NCBI GenBank assembly: GCA_028293625.1
Contig: JAQGOL010000027.1
Span: 30,931 to 94,930 of the forward strand
DNA length: 64,000 nucleotides
Reading direction: 5' to 3'
From: Chthoniobacteraceae bacterium
GTDB taxonomy: Bacteria > Verrucomicrobiota > Verrucomicrobiia > Chthoniobacterales > Chthoniobacteraceae
Below, piece after piece: positions 53,701 through 61,569 of this stretch (the first letter of the stretch is position 1; the number at the start of each line of letters is the position of its first letter). The notes beneath the pieces were generated by a model. The model ran no database searches. It saw only the letters and a list, made by a program, of their open reading frames with translations, and was not told where the DNA came from. The position numbers were made by a program, and so were the translations under genes.

Positions 53701-56336
53701 CCCAGCATGCCAAACTCAAACTCGTTCCAGAGATTGGACCCGAAGGTTTGCCCTGCGACCATGCGGTAGGTCAGCGTCTGCCAGCCCGCCTTGCTTGCTT
53801 CGTCGCTCGCGGCCCACGCCCCGCCTTTGCTGTTATCCGCGCGCGGGTTCCGCAGTTCCAGCGACGAACCATCGCCATCCGGGAGTGACGGCCAGGCTCC
53901 GCCCGTGAAGTAACGAACCTCATCGGCGAGATTCCCGTTGGCGTCATTCAACTCCAGGCGTTCGCTGCGATTGCCCAGAGATCCACTGAAGTTCCCTAAG
54001 ATCCGGCCTGCAATTTCCGGCCACTTTGTCCGCAGGGCTGGAGCGTCCTTGGCGACCACGAGAAAGCCGCCAGCAGGCACCACCGCCCCTTGCGGGAAAG
54101 TAAAGGAAACCGCATCCGCCAATTCCCAGTTGGCGAGATCGATGGACGCCGCCGTCCGGTTATGCAGTTCGATCCACTCCTCGGGATTTTCCGTGACCGG
54201 CGTTGTGCCGGTGCTCGGGTTAGGCGGGAAGTGATACATCACCTCGTTGATCACGATGCCGGTCTGGAAATCGAAGGTGTTCGCGCCTCCAAAGGTGGCG
54301 GCACTCGGCCGCGCGAATCGTGACCCCTGTCGGGCCCGCACGGTCGAGCGGACGCGCGCCGCATCGAGCAGGGCGGATCTTGCCGCATTGTAGAGGAAGA
54401 TGCGATCGTCCTGCGCCGGTCGGAAGCCGAGCTGTGCCTCGTCCAGCACAAGGACCGCTCCAGCGGCGAGCGTCTGGGCCGGGAGGACGTAGCTCGCCGA
54501 CGCGTTCGAAGAAGCAAGGATGAGTCCTCCCAGGTTGGCCGCCGTGGAGCCGGTGTTCCGCAGTTCCACCCGCCAGGTGGCGTCGCTGCTGCCGCCAAAT
54601 TCGTTGATCACGATGCGCGATGTTCCCGGGGCAGGAATGACTTCCCGCGCCACGAGCTGCGCTGCAAACGCGACATCCTGCACCGGCCCGCTCACCTCCA
54701 GTTCATCCATGGTCATCGCGCCATCGCTCACCTTGATCCGCACGCCGGTGGCGGGAAGCAATCCCCCTCCGTTCGGGACGAGCGTGATCTCATGGCGGCG
54801 GGAGCTGACGAAAGTGCTGCTGTTGTTTGGATAAGTAGCCGCCCCGATGGTGCGCCAGCCTGTTGCCGCGTCTTCCGTCTCCGAAGTGGCGGCTCCTGGG
54901 TTCGCCAGCGTGGTGTATTGCATCGTGTACGTTCCGGTCGCGAAGTTCCCCAGCGACCCTGTGTTGTCACGGCTCCACGCGATTCGTCCAATGTTTTGCA
55001 CGCCGTTGAACTTCACCCCGATAAACTGCCCCGCGCCGCCCGCACTTCGCCACGCATTCGCGTCCCCATATTGGCCATCATTGATGTGCGCAATGGTGTA
55101 GGCCCCTCCCGCCGCACTGGAACCGAAGGCCGTGGCGCCTGCAGTAGACATGGCTAAGTTGGACGGCACAGGGGCGCTCAAAAAGGCCCCGTTCACGCGA
55201 TCCCACGATAGCGCAAAGCCGGTGGCCGGAGCCAGCGTGAGCCCGGTGCCGTTCCCGATCACCGAAGCTGGCTGATGCACGCTCACGGAAAGGATATTCT
55301 GTCCCTGCACCAGTGCACCGGTGGGCAGCGCGAGCGGCGTGGAAAGCGTGGCGGAACTTACCGCAGTAGTGGCACGACTGGTTCCGTCGACCGCTCCGGA
55401 GGGCATGTTCAGCCGAGCTACTTCTACTCCGTTGAGATAAACGACCGCGCCGTCATCCAGCACGGTGGTAAGAAAGAGGGTCGTCTGTGAAACGTCTCCC
55501 GTGAACTGGAAGGAACGTTGAAAGTAGTGGGTGCCGATGCTGGTACCGGGATCGTTCAAGGTAGTCCCCACCGGCACCGGAATACTTCCCGGAGAAAAAG
55601 CAAAGGCACCCGGTCCCGCCTGCCAACCACCTGTTCCCGATGCCCAAATCATTTGCGCCCAGGTCGAGCCGAGATTGCCCGTCGTCTGGTTGAAGTTCCA
55701 TGTGTCACCAAACCCCGCCAGCGTGGTCGAGGCGCCGTAAGCCTGCCCATTGTGGAAATTTGCCTCGCCCGGCGTTCCTCCAATCTGTCCGCTGTAGATC
55801 CAACTTTCCGGCTCCTCCGCGGGCAGCCCGGGAGACCGCTTGGCCAGCGAGACCCCGCCCCCATCGGCCGCCACTGGGAACCGGCCGGCGTAATCATAGC
55901 TGAACTCATCCATGATGCGGTCAATGTGGTTTCGCAAAGTAATCGTCTCGCCCTTGTTATCGAGAGCTCCCGTCCAGGGCCCAAGGACGCCGGCCAGTCC
56001 GGCACTCAACTGCAGGGCAGCTGGGTTCGCCGCCACGACCAGGCGCCCTCCGGATAAGATGCGCGTTCCTTCCGGGAAGGTATACGTCACGGCGCCGGTG
56101 AGCCGCCAGCCCGAGAGATCCATGTCAAACGCCATCAGATTCGTCAGTTCGATCCACTCCGACTCCCCGGAACCCGCGGGGTTGTACATCACCTCGGTAA
56201 TGACGGTCGTGGTGTCGGCTGCCTTTGCCGTGCAAAAGAGGAAGAAGCACGCCAGGAAGGCGATCGCTGCGGGCCAGGGCAGGCAAAATCGACTTTGCCA
56301 CCGGAGTGGAGGAGGGGAGCGAAAAAGGGGGGGCAT
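50709..56336 (-). CDS. Giant exported lamin-tail / CotH-kinase protein
   Basis: This is a 1875-residue protein with a signal peptide (PAAIAFLACFFLFCTAKA). Four lamin-tail domains are seen (about 40-150, 570-670, 710-810 and 1590-1720, with EWIELTN, EWIELHN and FEFIELLN). A jelly-roll domain lies at about 205-350 and a discoidin-like one at about 395-560. The CotH kinase-like domain (about 1150-1500) contains LPWDLDFTFALP with the WDxDxxF motif. The tail DADSDGLSDFLEYALG and final RLRVTKR resemble the metzincin protein's end. CotH proteins phosphorylate other exported proteins in Bacillus; that role here is inference. Confidence 0.85.
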   Translation of the reverse strand: MPPLFRSPPPLRWQSRFCLPWPAAIAFLACFFLFCTAKAADTTTVITEVMYNPAGSGESEWIELTNLMAFDMDLSGWRLTGAVTYTFPEGTRILSGGRLVVAANPAALQLSAGLAGVLGPWTGALDNKGETITLRNHIDRIMDEFSYDYAGRFPVAADGGGVSLAKRSPGLPAEEPESWIYSGQIGGTPGEANFHNGQAYGASTTLAGFGDTWNFNQTTGNLGSTWAQMIWASGTGGWQAGPGAFAFSPGSIPVPVGTTLNDPGTSIGTHYFQRSFQFTGDVSQTTLFLTTVLDDGAVVYLNGVEVARLNMPSGAVDGTSRATTAVSSATLSTPLALPTGALVQGQNILSVSVHQPASVIGNGTGLTLAPATGFALSWDRVNGAFLSAPVPSNLAMSTAGATAFGSSAAGGAYTIAHINDGQYGDANAWRSAGGAGQFIGVKFNGVQNIGRIAWSRDNTGSLGNFATGTYTMQYTTLANPGAATSETEDAATGWRTIGAATYPNNSSTFVSSRRHEITLVPNGGGLLPATGVRIKVSDGAMTMDELEVSGPVQDVAFAAQLVAREVIPAPGTSRIVINEFGGSSDATWRVELRNTGSTAANLGGLILASSNASASYVLPAQTLAAGAVLVLDEAQLGFRPAQDDRIFLYNAARSALLDAARVRSTVRARQGSRFARPSAATFGGANTFDFQTGIVINEVMYHFPPNPSTGTTPVTENPEEWIELHNRTAASIDLANWELADAVSFTFPQGAVVPAGGFLVVAKDAPALRTKWPEIAGRILGNFSGSLGNRSERLELNDANGNLADEVRYFTGGAWPSLPDGDGSSLELRNPRADNSKGGAWAASDEASKAGWQTLTYRMVAGQTFGSNLWNEFEFGMLGAGECLIDDVSLVRDPDGARAQLIQGGDFSSLQNKWRMVGNHGASAIEAEPGNAANSVLHVRSTGQFSFNYNHISSTFVQNTPLQGGVLYEVSFRARWISGTNQLNSRAYVSRLAKTTELAIPVRLGTPGAQNSRYVANLGPTMEGLSHQPLVPAPGVPATVRVRAADPDNVASLTLRYAVNGGATFASVAMTSQGEGLYTTEIPGQTAGKIVQFYIDAQDTLGAASQMPAGGAASRALYIVQDGQGTTLPAHEVRIIMLPVDSAKLLATANRISDDRIGGTMIYRQEEAFYDAGVCLQGSVAGRVIDGDSYTGYDISMPADHLFRGVHDSVNIDRSGRQPVLRGQDEIYIKHMFQRAGIPCSYDDLCYVIAPTTMHTGTAILQMGGFKKSFVESQFHEEGATFKYDGIYESNGTLDGTPEGLKNPAANGGLLTTDFRDLGDDKEQYRPAWEMRTGSRRDDYRSIIALCKTLALPSPQLAQQIGSVIDEDEWLRCAALYSLCGIGDCYFNGGLMHNLQLYVPEDGFPVLALPWDLDFTFALPANSPAITASYNFRKVVNLASNQRRYFGHLQNLCNTVYRSDYIGPWMSHYGSVVGQNMGAQTAYIDARRASVLSQLPAEVPFAITTNNAQAFSVTTASTVLEGTGWINIREFRRGETGAVLPATWTTTSRWQIAVALEPGSNPVTIQAYDFFGALVGTATINITSTSTTPTPYNFLKISEVHYHPAAPIGAELIASSDKDDFEFIELLNTATQPLDISGCAFTAGVDFTFPANTVLAPGGAVSVVRHLPAFRARYGPGPVVAGSYGPADSLSNAGELITLIDASGAVIQTFSYDDAFPWPAGTDGEGASLVAIAPHLALDRGNPDGWRASTAAGGNPGGSDATVFTGSATADADSDGLSDFLEYALGTSSTVPNAPDAATSLSPDASGVLFTFTRRPSADDVRYAIETTTDFQTWSPASAQLLRRSLVGGLLTEEYRIVPPASAPKLMVRLRVTKR

Positions 56337-56565
56337 GTGCGCTAATACATCATGATGTTCGCTTTTGGGCGAACCTCTTTGTACGCCGGTTGGCTAAGGA
56401 GGGATCCCTGTGTGCAGTTGCAGCTTGATGCGGAACGATCGAATCCAACCTTTCTCTCACTTAAAACCCATTTCTGCGACACAAAGGAACCCAAGCCTCG
56501 CTTTCCGAATTCATACAGTTAAATTAGAGTTGCAATTACGCTCACATGAAGTATTCCGTCCGGCG

Positions 56566-57273
56566 ATGCACCCCCTCCATAAACTTTCACTCACCGCTTT
56601 AACCACAATCGCCCTAGTGGGAGCAGCGACATCCGCGTCCGCTCAGACGTATGACTTGCAGACTGCCTTTGAGGTGGCGCAACCGACACCCTTCAATCCG
56701 ATTGGCGATTTTACGCTGGGTTACTATTCCACTGGCTTCGATGCGGCGACGTTTGTACCGTTCGAATTCTTCTCGGAGAATGGGTACAACACGCCGATGG
56801 ACGTTTTCTCTCGCGCAACAAATAGCGACCCGAACGTTTTTTACAATGATTCCGGCGCGGTTGTGAACATGTATGGGTTCACGCAACAACCGGGACAAGT
56901 TTCTTTAGGGCCTTTCAATTTTACGGCGGTAGTTCGCTTTACCGCGCCGGCGACAGCCGACTACCAGATCAACACGGCGTACTATCGGATTCAGGGAGGG
57001 GGCAATACGACCGCAACGGCTGATGTTCGAATCGTTGGAACCGTGCCTGTTCTGGCGACAAATTCCCTCGGCAGTGGATTGGCGGGAGTATCGGGATTCT
57101 CCTACTCCGGTATTCATACCATAGCTCAGGGCAACTACGTGGATTTCTCGTTGGGGAACGGAAGTGCTACGACGAGCTTACAAGCCACCCTCACCGTCGT
57201 TCCTGAGCCCGCCAGCGCATTGTTGCTGGCTCTTGGCGTCGGGGGATTGATGGCCCGTCGCCGCAGAAGCTAG
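56566..57273 (+). CDS. PEP-CTERM sorted surface protein
   Basis: This is a 235-residue exported protein. A signal peptide (LSLTALTTIALVGAATSASA) precedes a beta-rich domain. The C-terminus is a full PEP-CTERM signal: VPEPASALLLALGVGG then LMARRRRS, which an exosortase would cleave to anchor or release the protein. No exosortase gene is in the window. The ATG at 56566 (MHPLHKLS) is chosen; the longer frame from 56410 would mask the signal peptide. The giant CotH gene is divergent, leaving 229 bp between starts. Confidence 0.88.
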   Translation: MHPLHKLSLTALTTIALVGAATSASAQTYDLQTAFEVAQPTPFNPIGDFTLGYYSTGFDAATFVPFEFFSENGYNTPMDVFSRATNSDPNVFYNDSGAVVNMYGFTQQPGQVSLGPFNFTAVVRFTAPATADYQINTAYYRIQGGGNTTATADVRIVGTVPVLATNSLGSGLAGVSGFSYSGIHTIAQGNYVDFSLGNGSATTSLQATLTVVPEPASALLLALGVGGLMARRRRS

Positions 57274-57387
57274 CGTCCTGAGTGATTAATCCGTGAGCAA
57301 ACGGCTTCTGCTTTGCCCAGGATAAGATCTGCGGCGGCAGTCCACACGAAAGGCTTGGGACGTGTTTGAAAAATGGTTTTAGGAGAT

Positions 57388-57690
57388 TCAATGTAGGATG
57401 GCCGCAAGCCCGACAAAGGCGAGGTAAGAGGAGGCAAGCTTGTCATAGCGTGTGGCAACGCGGCGGTGTTTCTTCAATTCGCAAAAGCAATTTTCCACCC
57501 GGTGACGCCGACGGTAGTGGCCGCGGTGAAAGGGCCTGAGTGGAGTCCGTTTGGAGGTGGCACTAAAGCAGGGAAAAATGCCCTCCTCAAAGAGCAGGAT
57601 GCGCAGCTTGTCGTCACCATAGGCCTTATCGGCGACCACCGCCCGAAAAGGAGTATCCCGCAGGTCCCCCGACCAACTATCGTTGCGGTC
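57388..57690 (-). pseudogene. C-terminal remnant of an IS5-like transposase
   Basis: On the minus strand the frame reads FRAVVADKAYGDDKLRILLF, then RRRHRVENCFCELKKHRRVA and TRYDKLASSYLAFVGLAAIL. This is the C-terminal third of IS5/IS1182-type DDE transposases, with the DKAYG and the final glutamate in VENCFCELK. It begins exactly at the stop codon of the exported-protein gene at 57689, so the N-terminal two-thirds is missing. No inverted repeat was recognised. Confidence 0.85.
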
Positions 57691-58336
57691 ATTGAGTTGT
57701 GACGGTGATGCTGTGCTTCTCTGCTTTGTCTCCGCGGTAAAGAGTGACCTCGTAAGTCTCGCCTGGAAGCGCAAAAATCTGGAATCGTGTGGTAGTGGTT
57801 TGAATTCTTGGCTGGTGAAGCACGTTCGGGCTAAGCAATTTACCGGCTTCATCGTAGATAGGTGCGCCGAGAGGACCATAACCACCATTTCCCATTTTAG
57901 GCATTTCGCCTTCCACGTAGTCGGCCACTCCAGCGAGTGCAATGACTTTGCCGTGCTGCTTGGCGGAGAATCGAATAGTCCACCCGGTGTTCACAGTGTC
58001 GAACTCCGTCGGCAAAGTTGGGTCAAATCCCGGTTCCCGATTTGCGACTCTCTTGGGTGGAGTGAACGCGGAAGGAAAGCGTAACTCGCGAATGCACTCC
58101 AGGACCGCTTGCGGTTTGCCGGCTGGGAGTATCACGCTGATCGGCCCATTGTCGCCGGGGAATGGGCGCTGCAGACTGGAGACCATAACTTTGTAAGCCC
58201 TTGGCGGCGGAACGTCACTCGGCGCCGTCAACTCAGCGATGCGCTTGGGAGTTAGGGGCTGTGATTTGGTTGTTGCCGCGATTGCGAGGGAACCCGCAGC
58301 AAGGGAGATGATGACAGTTCGGACTGTGTTTTTCAT
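57689..58336 (-). CDS. Exported hypothetical protein abutting an IS remnant
   Basis: This is a 215-residue protein with a signal peptide (TVRTVIISLAAGSLAIAAT). It is beta-rich with a late segment TRFQIFALPGETYEVTLYRG. No family is recognised. The ATG at 58336 (MKNTVRTVIISL) is preferred to a longer frame from 58636 that lacks a signal. Its last codons abut the transposase remnant, so the C-terminus may be truncated or its stop contributed by the element. Confidence 0.6.
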   Translation of the reverse strand: MKNTVRTVIISLAAGSLAIAATTKSQPLTPKRIAELTAPSDVPPPRAYKVMVSSLQRPFPGDNGPISVILPAGKPQAVLECIRELRFPSAFTPPKRVANREPGFDPTLPTEFDTVNTGWTIRFSAKQHGKVIALAGVADYVEGEMPKMGNGGYGPLGAPIYDEAGKLLSPNVLHQPRIQTTTTRFQIFALPGETYEVTLYRGDKAEKHSITVTTQ

Positions 58337-58551
58337 AGAATGGATTTCAGAGTAAATCGAACGATAACTGATGCTTGAGATGTGCCGCGCGCGGAGTGCG
58401 GAACGCCAGCGTGTTCTGAGATCGCAGCCTAACACGAGCCTCTCTTTTAAACGCTCGCCGTCTTCGATGGAACGGCGTCCGCGCTCCGACTGCCCCGACC
58501 GAAATGTCAACCTCTGCTCTTCCGAGTCATCCCGAAACGCACGGTTCACAT

Positions 58552-59187
58552 TCATTTCGAGCGCGGTGGGGTGAAGGGCTTGAGAAACTCCGGTTCTATG
58601 GCGTTGTGGCCTTGGCTGATCCACCACTTGTTCCAAGCTTGCTTGTCAGCCTTGAAGTCTTCTTTCGCCATTCGTGCGAGCGCGGCCCGTGCCCACATCC
58701 GTGTGTTCTGGTTACCGTGGTCCACCAAGCTGACAAGGAGCGGAGTCGCGTCCGGCGACTCTTGTCGCGCAAGTGCCGCGATTGCAATCCATTTGGGCCG
58801 GCAATCGTAATCTTTGTCGTCAACCTGATACGCCGCGATCCTCATCAATCCTGGAACAAGCCGAACATCCTTCAAAGCGCTCGCCTCGGCTAATGCCGCA
58901 CACAGATGCCGCCCATATTCGGCGTCCTTGAAAAGCTTGGAGAGGTAGACGATCCGCTCTTCACTCTGCTCGGGTTTGAGCGTGGCATAGGCCGTCTCGT
59001 TAAGCCACATCCCGTTCATTCCAAACGACCGGGCGGTATGTAGAATGAACTCCTGAACCTCGGGGTCAGCTTTGCCATAACTCCGCGAAACCTCAGAGGT
59101 GGCCAACTCCATATCAACAGGAGGCGCGGCTGCGTGAACAGATACAAATGTCGATAGCAAAAGGGCGATCAGTGCTTTGATTTTCAT
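58552..59187 (-). CDS. Exported HEAT-like helical repeat protein
   Basis: This is a 211-residue protein with a signal peptide (MKIKALIALLLSTFVSVHAA). The remainder is helical with repeat-like segments (RLVPGLMRIAAYQVDDKDYD, then PKWIAIAALARQESPDATPL and TRMWARAALARMAKEDFKAD) similar to HEAT/PBS-lyase repeats. Such proteins mediate protein contacts; the partner is unknown. It lies on the same strand as the preceding exported protein (about 215 bp apart). Confidence 0.65.
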   Translation of the reverse strand: MKIKALIALLLSTFVSVHAAAPPVDMELATSEVSRSYGKADPEVQEFILHTARSFGMNGMWLNETAYATLKPEQSEERIVYLSKLFKDAEYGRHLCAALAEASALKDVRLVPGLMRIAAYQVDDKDYDCRPKWIAIAALARQESPDATPLLVSLVDHGNQNTRMWARAALARMAKEDFKADKQAWNKWWISQGHNAIEPEFLKPFTPPRSK

Positions 59188-59788
59188 AATGCGGTTTATA
59201 GGTTCTTTGTTTCGGGTGAATGCGTCGAAGTGGCCTGAACTTTATGGCTGCGGAACGGGTTCGGACACGGTTGCGTCAACCCGAGAAAGGGGATGTGTTC
59301 GCCATCCATTTTATCGCGGGTTGCCCGCAAGGAGCAGAACCGCAAGAACGGCCCCGTTTTGAATCGGAAGCGTTCTAATTCATCAACGTGAACGTAAACA
59401 AGCCTTTTAAAGGATTTTAATCCGTTGCGGCGATAATTACTGTTCAGCAAACTTGGCGAGATCCACGGTTTTGCCTACGTACGGTAAGTAATGGCCTGCT
59501 TGGATTGGTTCCTTTGAAGAAACTCCAAATAACTGTCGGCTAACATGCCCCGTTGGGTGTGCCACACGGGGTTGGCAAGCGCATCGAGGCGCCGGCGTAA
59601 GTTGGGAAAAAAGCGCTTAAATGTCCCTGTACTCGGCATTTTCGGGCCAAAACGCGTCGAACGCTAAATGGATGGTAGTCAGCGGCGTTGCGTTAGAAAT
59701 AACGAATTTTGCGCTGTCAAAAATGCAAATTCGGAAACCTGATTAAATCCTGGTTTTCGCGCGAATTTCCATACGGTATCTCGCATCG
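59188..59788. other. Poorly coding region with one possible 54-codon frame
   Basis: A minus-strand frame at 59475-59639 starts MPSTGTFKRFFPNLRRRLDA and ends SKQAITYRT; it has no recognised family and may be noise. The rest shows no gene. The region ends in an attC-like GCCTAAC on the minus strand at 59787-59793 that overlaps the stop of the next gene. Confidence 0.35.
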
Positions 59789-60109
59789 TTAGGCTCCTTT
59801 TTCGGGTTTTAATTTCAGATCTTTCGACCACATTAAGAATGTCGAACTCAGCGCAACTATAAGAATTCCGATAACGATCATCATTCGGTCATCGGATGCA
59901 TCTCGGATATTTAGTAATTGGGTAAGGTGAGAATATAGATCTGAGTAGTTCGTTTCAATTGGCTTTTTTTCCGGATCGAATAGGTTTCGCGTCCAGGTTC
60001 GCATTCCACCATTAATCTCACCGGAGACCACAGGGCGCAGCAGGAAGAAATGGATGAAGGCAATGAATAGGCCGGACCAGCCTGCAACTTTAAGAGCGGT
60101 CGATTTCAT
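59789..60109 (-). CDS. Small membrane protein, possible gene-cassette cargo
   Basis: This is a 106-residue protein with two hydrophobic helices (VAGWSGLFIAFIHFFLLRP and MMIVIGILIVALSSTFLMW) around a polar loop. The stop codon TAA lies inside GCCTAAC (59787-59793, minus strand), and an imperfectly palindromic stretch precedes the start, a layout that resembles integron cassettes. The family is not recognised. The ATG at 60109 gives a clean N-terminus (MKSTALKVAGWSG). Confidence 0.55.
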   Translation of the reverse strand: MKSTALKVAGWSGLFIAFIHFFLLRPVVSGEINGGMRTWTRNLFDPEKKPIETNYSDLYSHLTQLLNIRDASDDRMMIVIGILIVALSSTFLMWSKDLKLKPEKGA

Positions 60110-60112
60110 AAT

Positions 60113-60190
60113 TATGTCGGACAGTGGAATACACCCACGGAACCGGGCGTTTCAGCGCTCGCCGAAGTTGGATGGTGTGATTTGTTAGCC
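60113..60190 (-). repeat. attC-like imperfect inverted repeat
   Basis: On the minus strand, from GGCTAAC (60190-60184), the sequence continues with nested complementary segments (CACACC with GGGTGT; AAC with GTT; CGGCG with CGCCCG) and ends near GTCCGAC at 60119-60113. Folding resembles an attC recombination site, but the R-prime GTTRRRY core is degenerate. Similar GCCTAA-type cores recur at 59787 and near 60325. Confidence 0.35.
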
Positions 60191-60416
60191 GTTGCGATTA
60201 TTTCAGAAGTTCGGTGTTTTGTCCGAGATTTGAAGACCGTTTTCGGGCGCATTTGCGTCGAATGCGGCTTTGGACCGTTGAAGCGAGCTTTGCTTGGTGT
60301 CGAGGCCGTATAGAAAGCGACATTAGGCACTATCTTAGGCGGATTCCTTAACTCGCCCCATTGATGCCTTCAAAGCGCGGAAAACCGCCCTTCGCTTCCT
60401 TATTTTGAAACGCCCG

Positions 60417-61133
60417 ATGCACTTTCCAACTCTGTCCATCCTGGCGTGCGTGGCTCTCGTTCTTGGCTGCCACCGGCGATTGGGAGGCGAGGCTACTCTG
60501 AAAACGGTGCGGAATGTCCCCTTCGGCGAGACCATTTACAAAGCGGAGGATTCCTTTAGCCAGGGCCATCTCGGATTCAAAGCGTGGCCGGTCAATGCGG
60601 CCGATGGGGGGCTGGTGGGTGTGGCTGCTGAAATTCATAATCTCTCCAAAGATAAACCGCTGAGGCTGCAGAGTGTCACAGGCTCCATTCCGATTGGGGT
60701 TTTACTGGCGGTCGCCCGTGGCAACAAGGTTGAGATTGTGATCGCCAATTCGATCATCCCTATGGCTGGCCATTCGGCCGCGCCAGATCCTCGAAGAGTC
60801 CCCGCAGTCCATTCGCCAAAGTATCTTCAGACCCGATGGGCTCTACCCGCGTCGACTGTGAAACGCTACTTCATCCCCATCCGTTTCTTTGCCAGTCAAT
60901 TGCCCGCGGAAGATCGGATTGAGGGGTGCTACTTGCACGTCTCTCTCGGAGCTTATCCCGACTGGATCTCCGAAGACATTTTTGAACCATCCTTCCCATC
61001 CTTATACTTACCGCAACTCGTTCTTTCTAAAACAGCCATGAAGCTCGATCCTCGCCAGGCGCTAGCCGAGGCTCTGGAAGGCTTGGGAAAGGCGAACCCT
61101 GCGGAATTCACCATGCCACCTATACCTCAATGA
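60417..61133 (+). CDS. Putative lipoprotein of unknown function
   Basis: This is a 238-residue protein with a lipoprotein-type N-terminus (FPTLSILACVALVLGC; Cys after LVLG). The mature part is beta-rich without recognised motifs, though it includes a long Trp/Tyr-rich segment (RWALPASTVKRYFIPIRFFA). The ATG at 60417 follows a TTG at 60405 that would add four residues. It is likely an outer-membrane or inner-membrane lipoprotein. Confidence 0.6.
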   Translation: MHFPTLSILACVALVLGCHRRLGGEATLKTVRNVPFGETIYKAEDSFSQGHLGFKAWPVNAADGGLVGVAAEIHNLSKDKPLRLQSVTGSIPIGVLLAVARGNKVEIVIANSIIPMAGHSAAPDPRRVPAVHSPKYLQTRWALPASTVKRYFIPIRFFASQLPAEDRIEGCYLHVSLGAYPDWISEDIFEPSFPSLYLPQLVLSKTAMKLDPRQALAEALEGLGKANPAEFTMPPIPQ

Positions 61134-61240
61134 AGGCACGCCAGCAGCCGGTCTGCACTTCTTGCCTTTTGCTCCAGCAGGAGCCGTAACAGAAAAGCGG
61201 GCAGGAGGTCATTCAAGCCCAATTCGCTTCGAGTTTCGCG

Positions 61241-61520
61241 TTGCCGGATCGGGGTCGTGCGGGTTGGACCGCAGCCGTAACGTGGCGCAATTTTGTCTCA
61301 ATCCAGTTCCGGCTGCCCCTATCAGCTTGCGCTTATCTGCTCATGGAGACAATCCGGCGTGGCGGACTTAAAGGCACGGAGCTGGCGCGTGCCGAAGTAG
61401 GAACCATCCGGCTCAAGCTCTTGAAAAGCGGTACGGTTAGGTAGCAGTGCGACTACTGCGTCTTCCACCGCCAGACGTGCTCTTTATGGTTGGAAGCGAC
61501 GGCATTCGCGCTGAATTGAA
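61241..61520 (+). pseudogene. Remnant of an IS1380-family transposase C-terminus
   Basis: The plus-strand frame at 61241-61444 reads WRNFVSIQFRLPLSACAYLL, then METIRRGGLKGTELARAEVG and TIRLKLLKSGTVR, matching the C-terminal part of IS1380-type transposases (NQFRLLLSAAAYVLM...GTELA.AQVGTIRLKLLKIGA). The next segment continues in another frame as VRLLRLPPPDVLF. No catalytic core or terminal repeats remain. Confidence 0.75.
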
Positions 61521-61569
61521 TCTGCGGGCGAAATCCCGGCCACATTCCCGGCAAAAAACACACGGTCCG

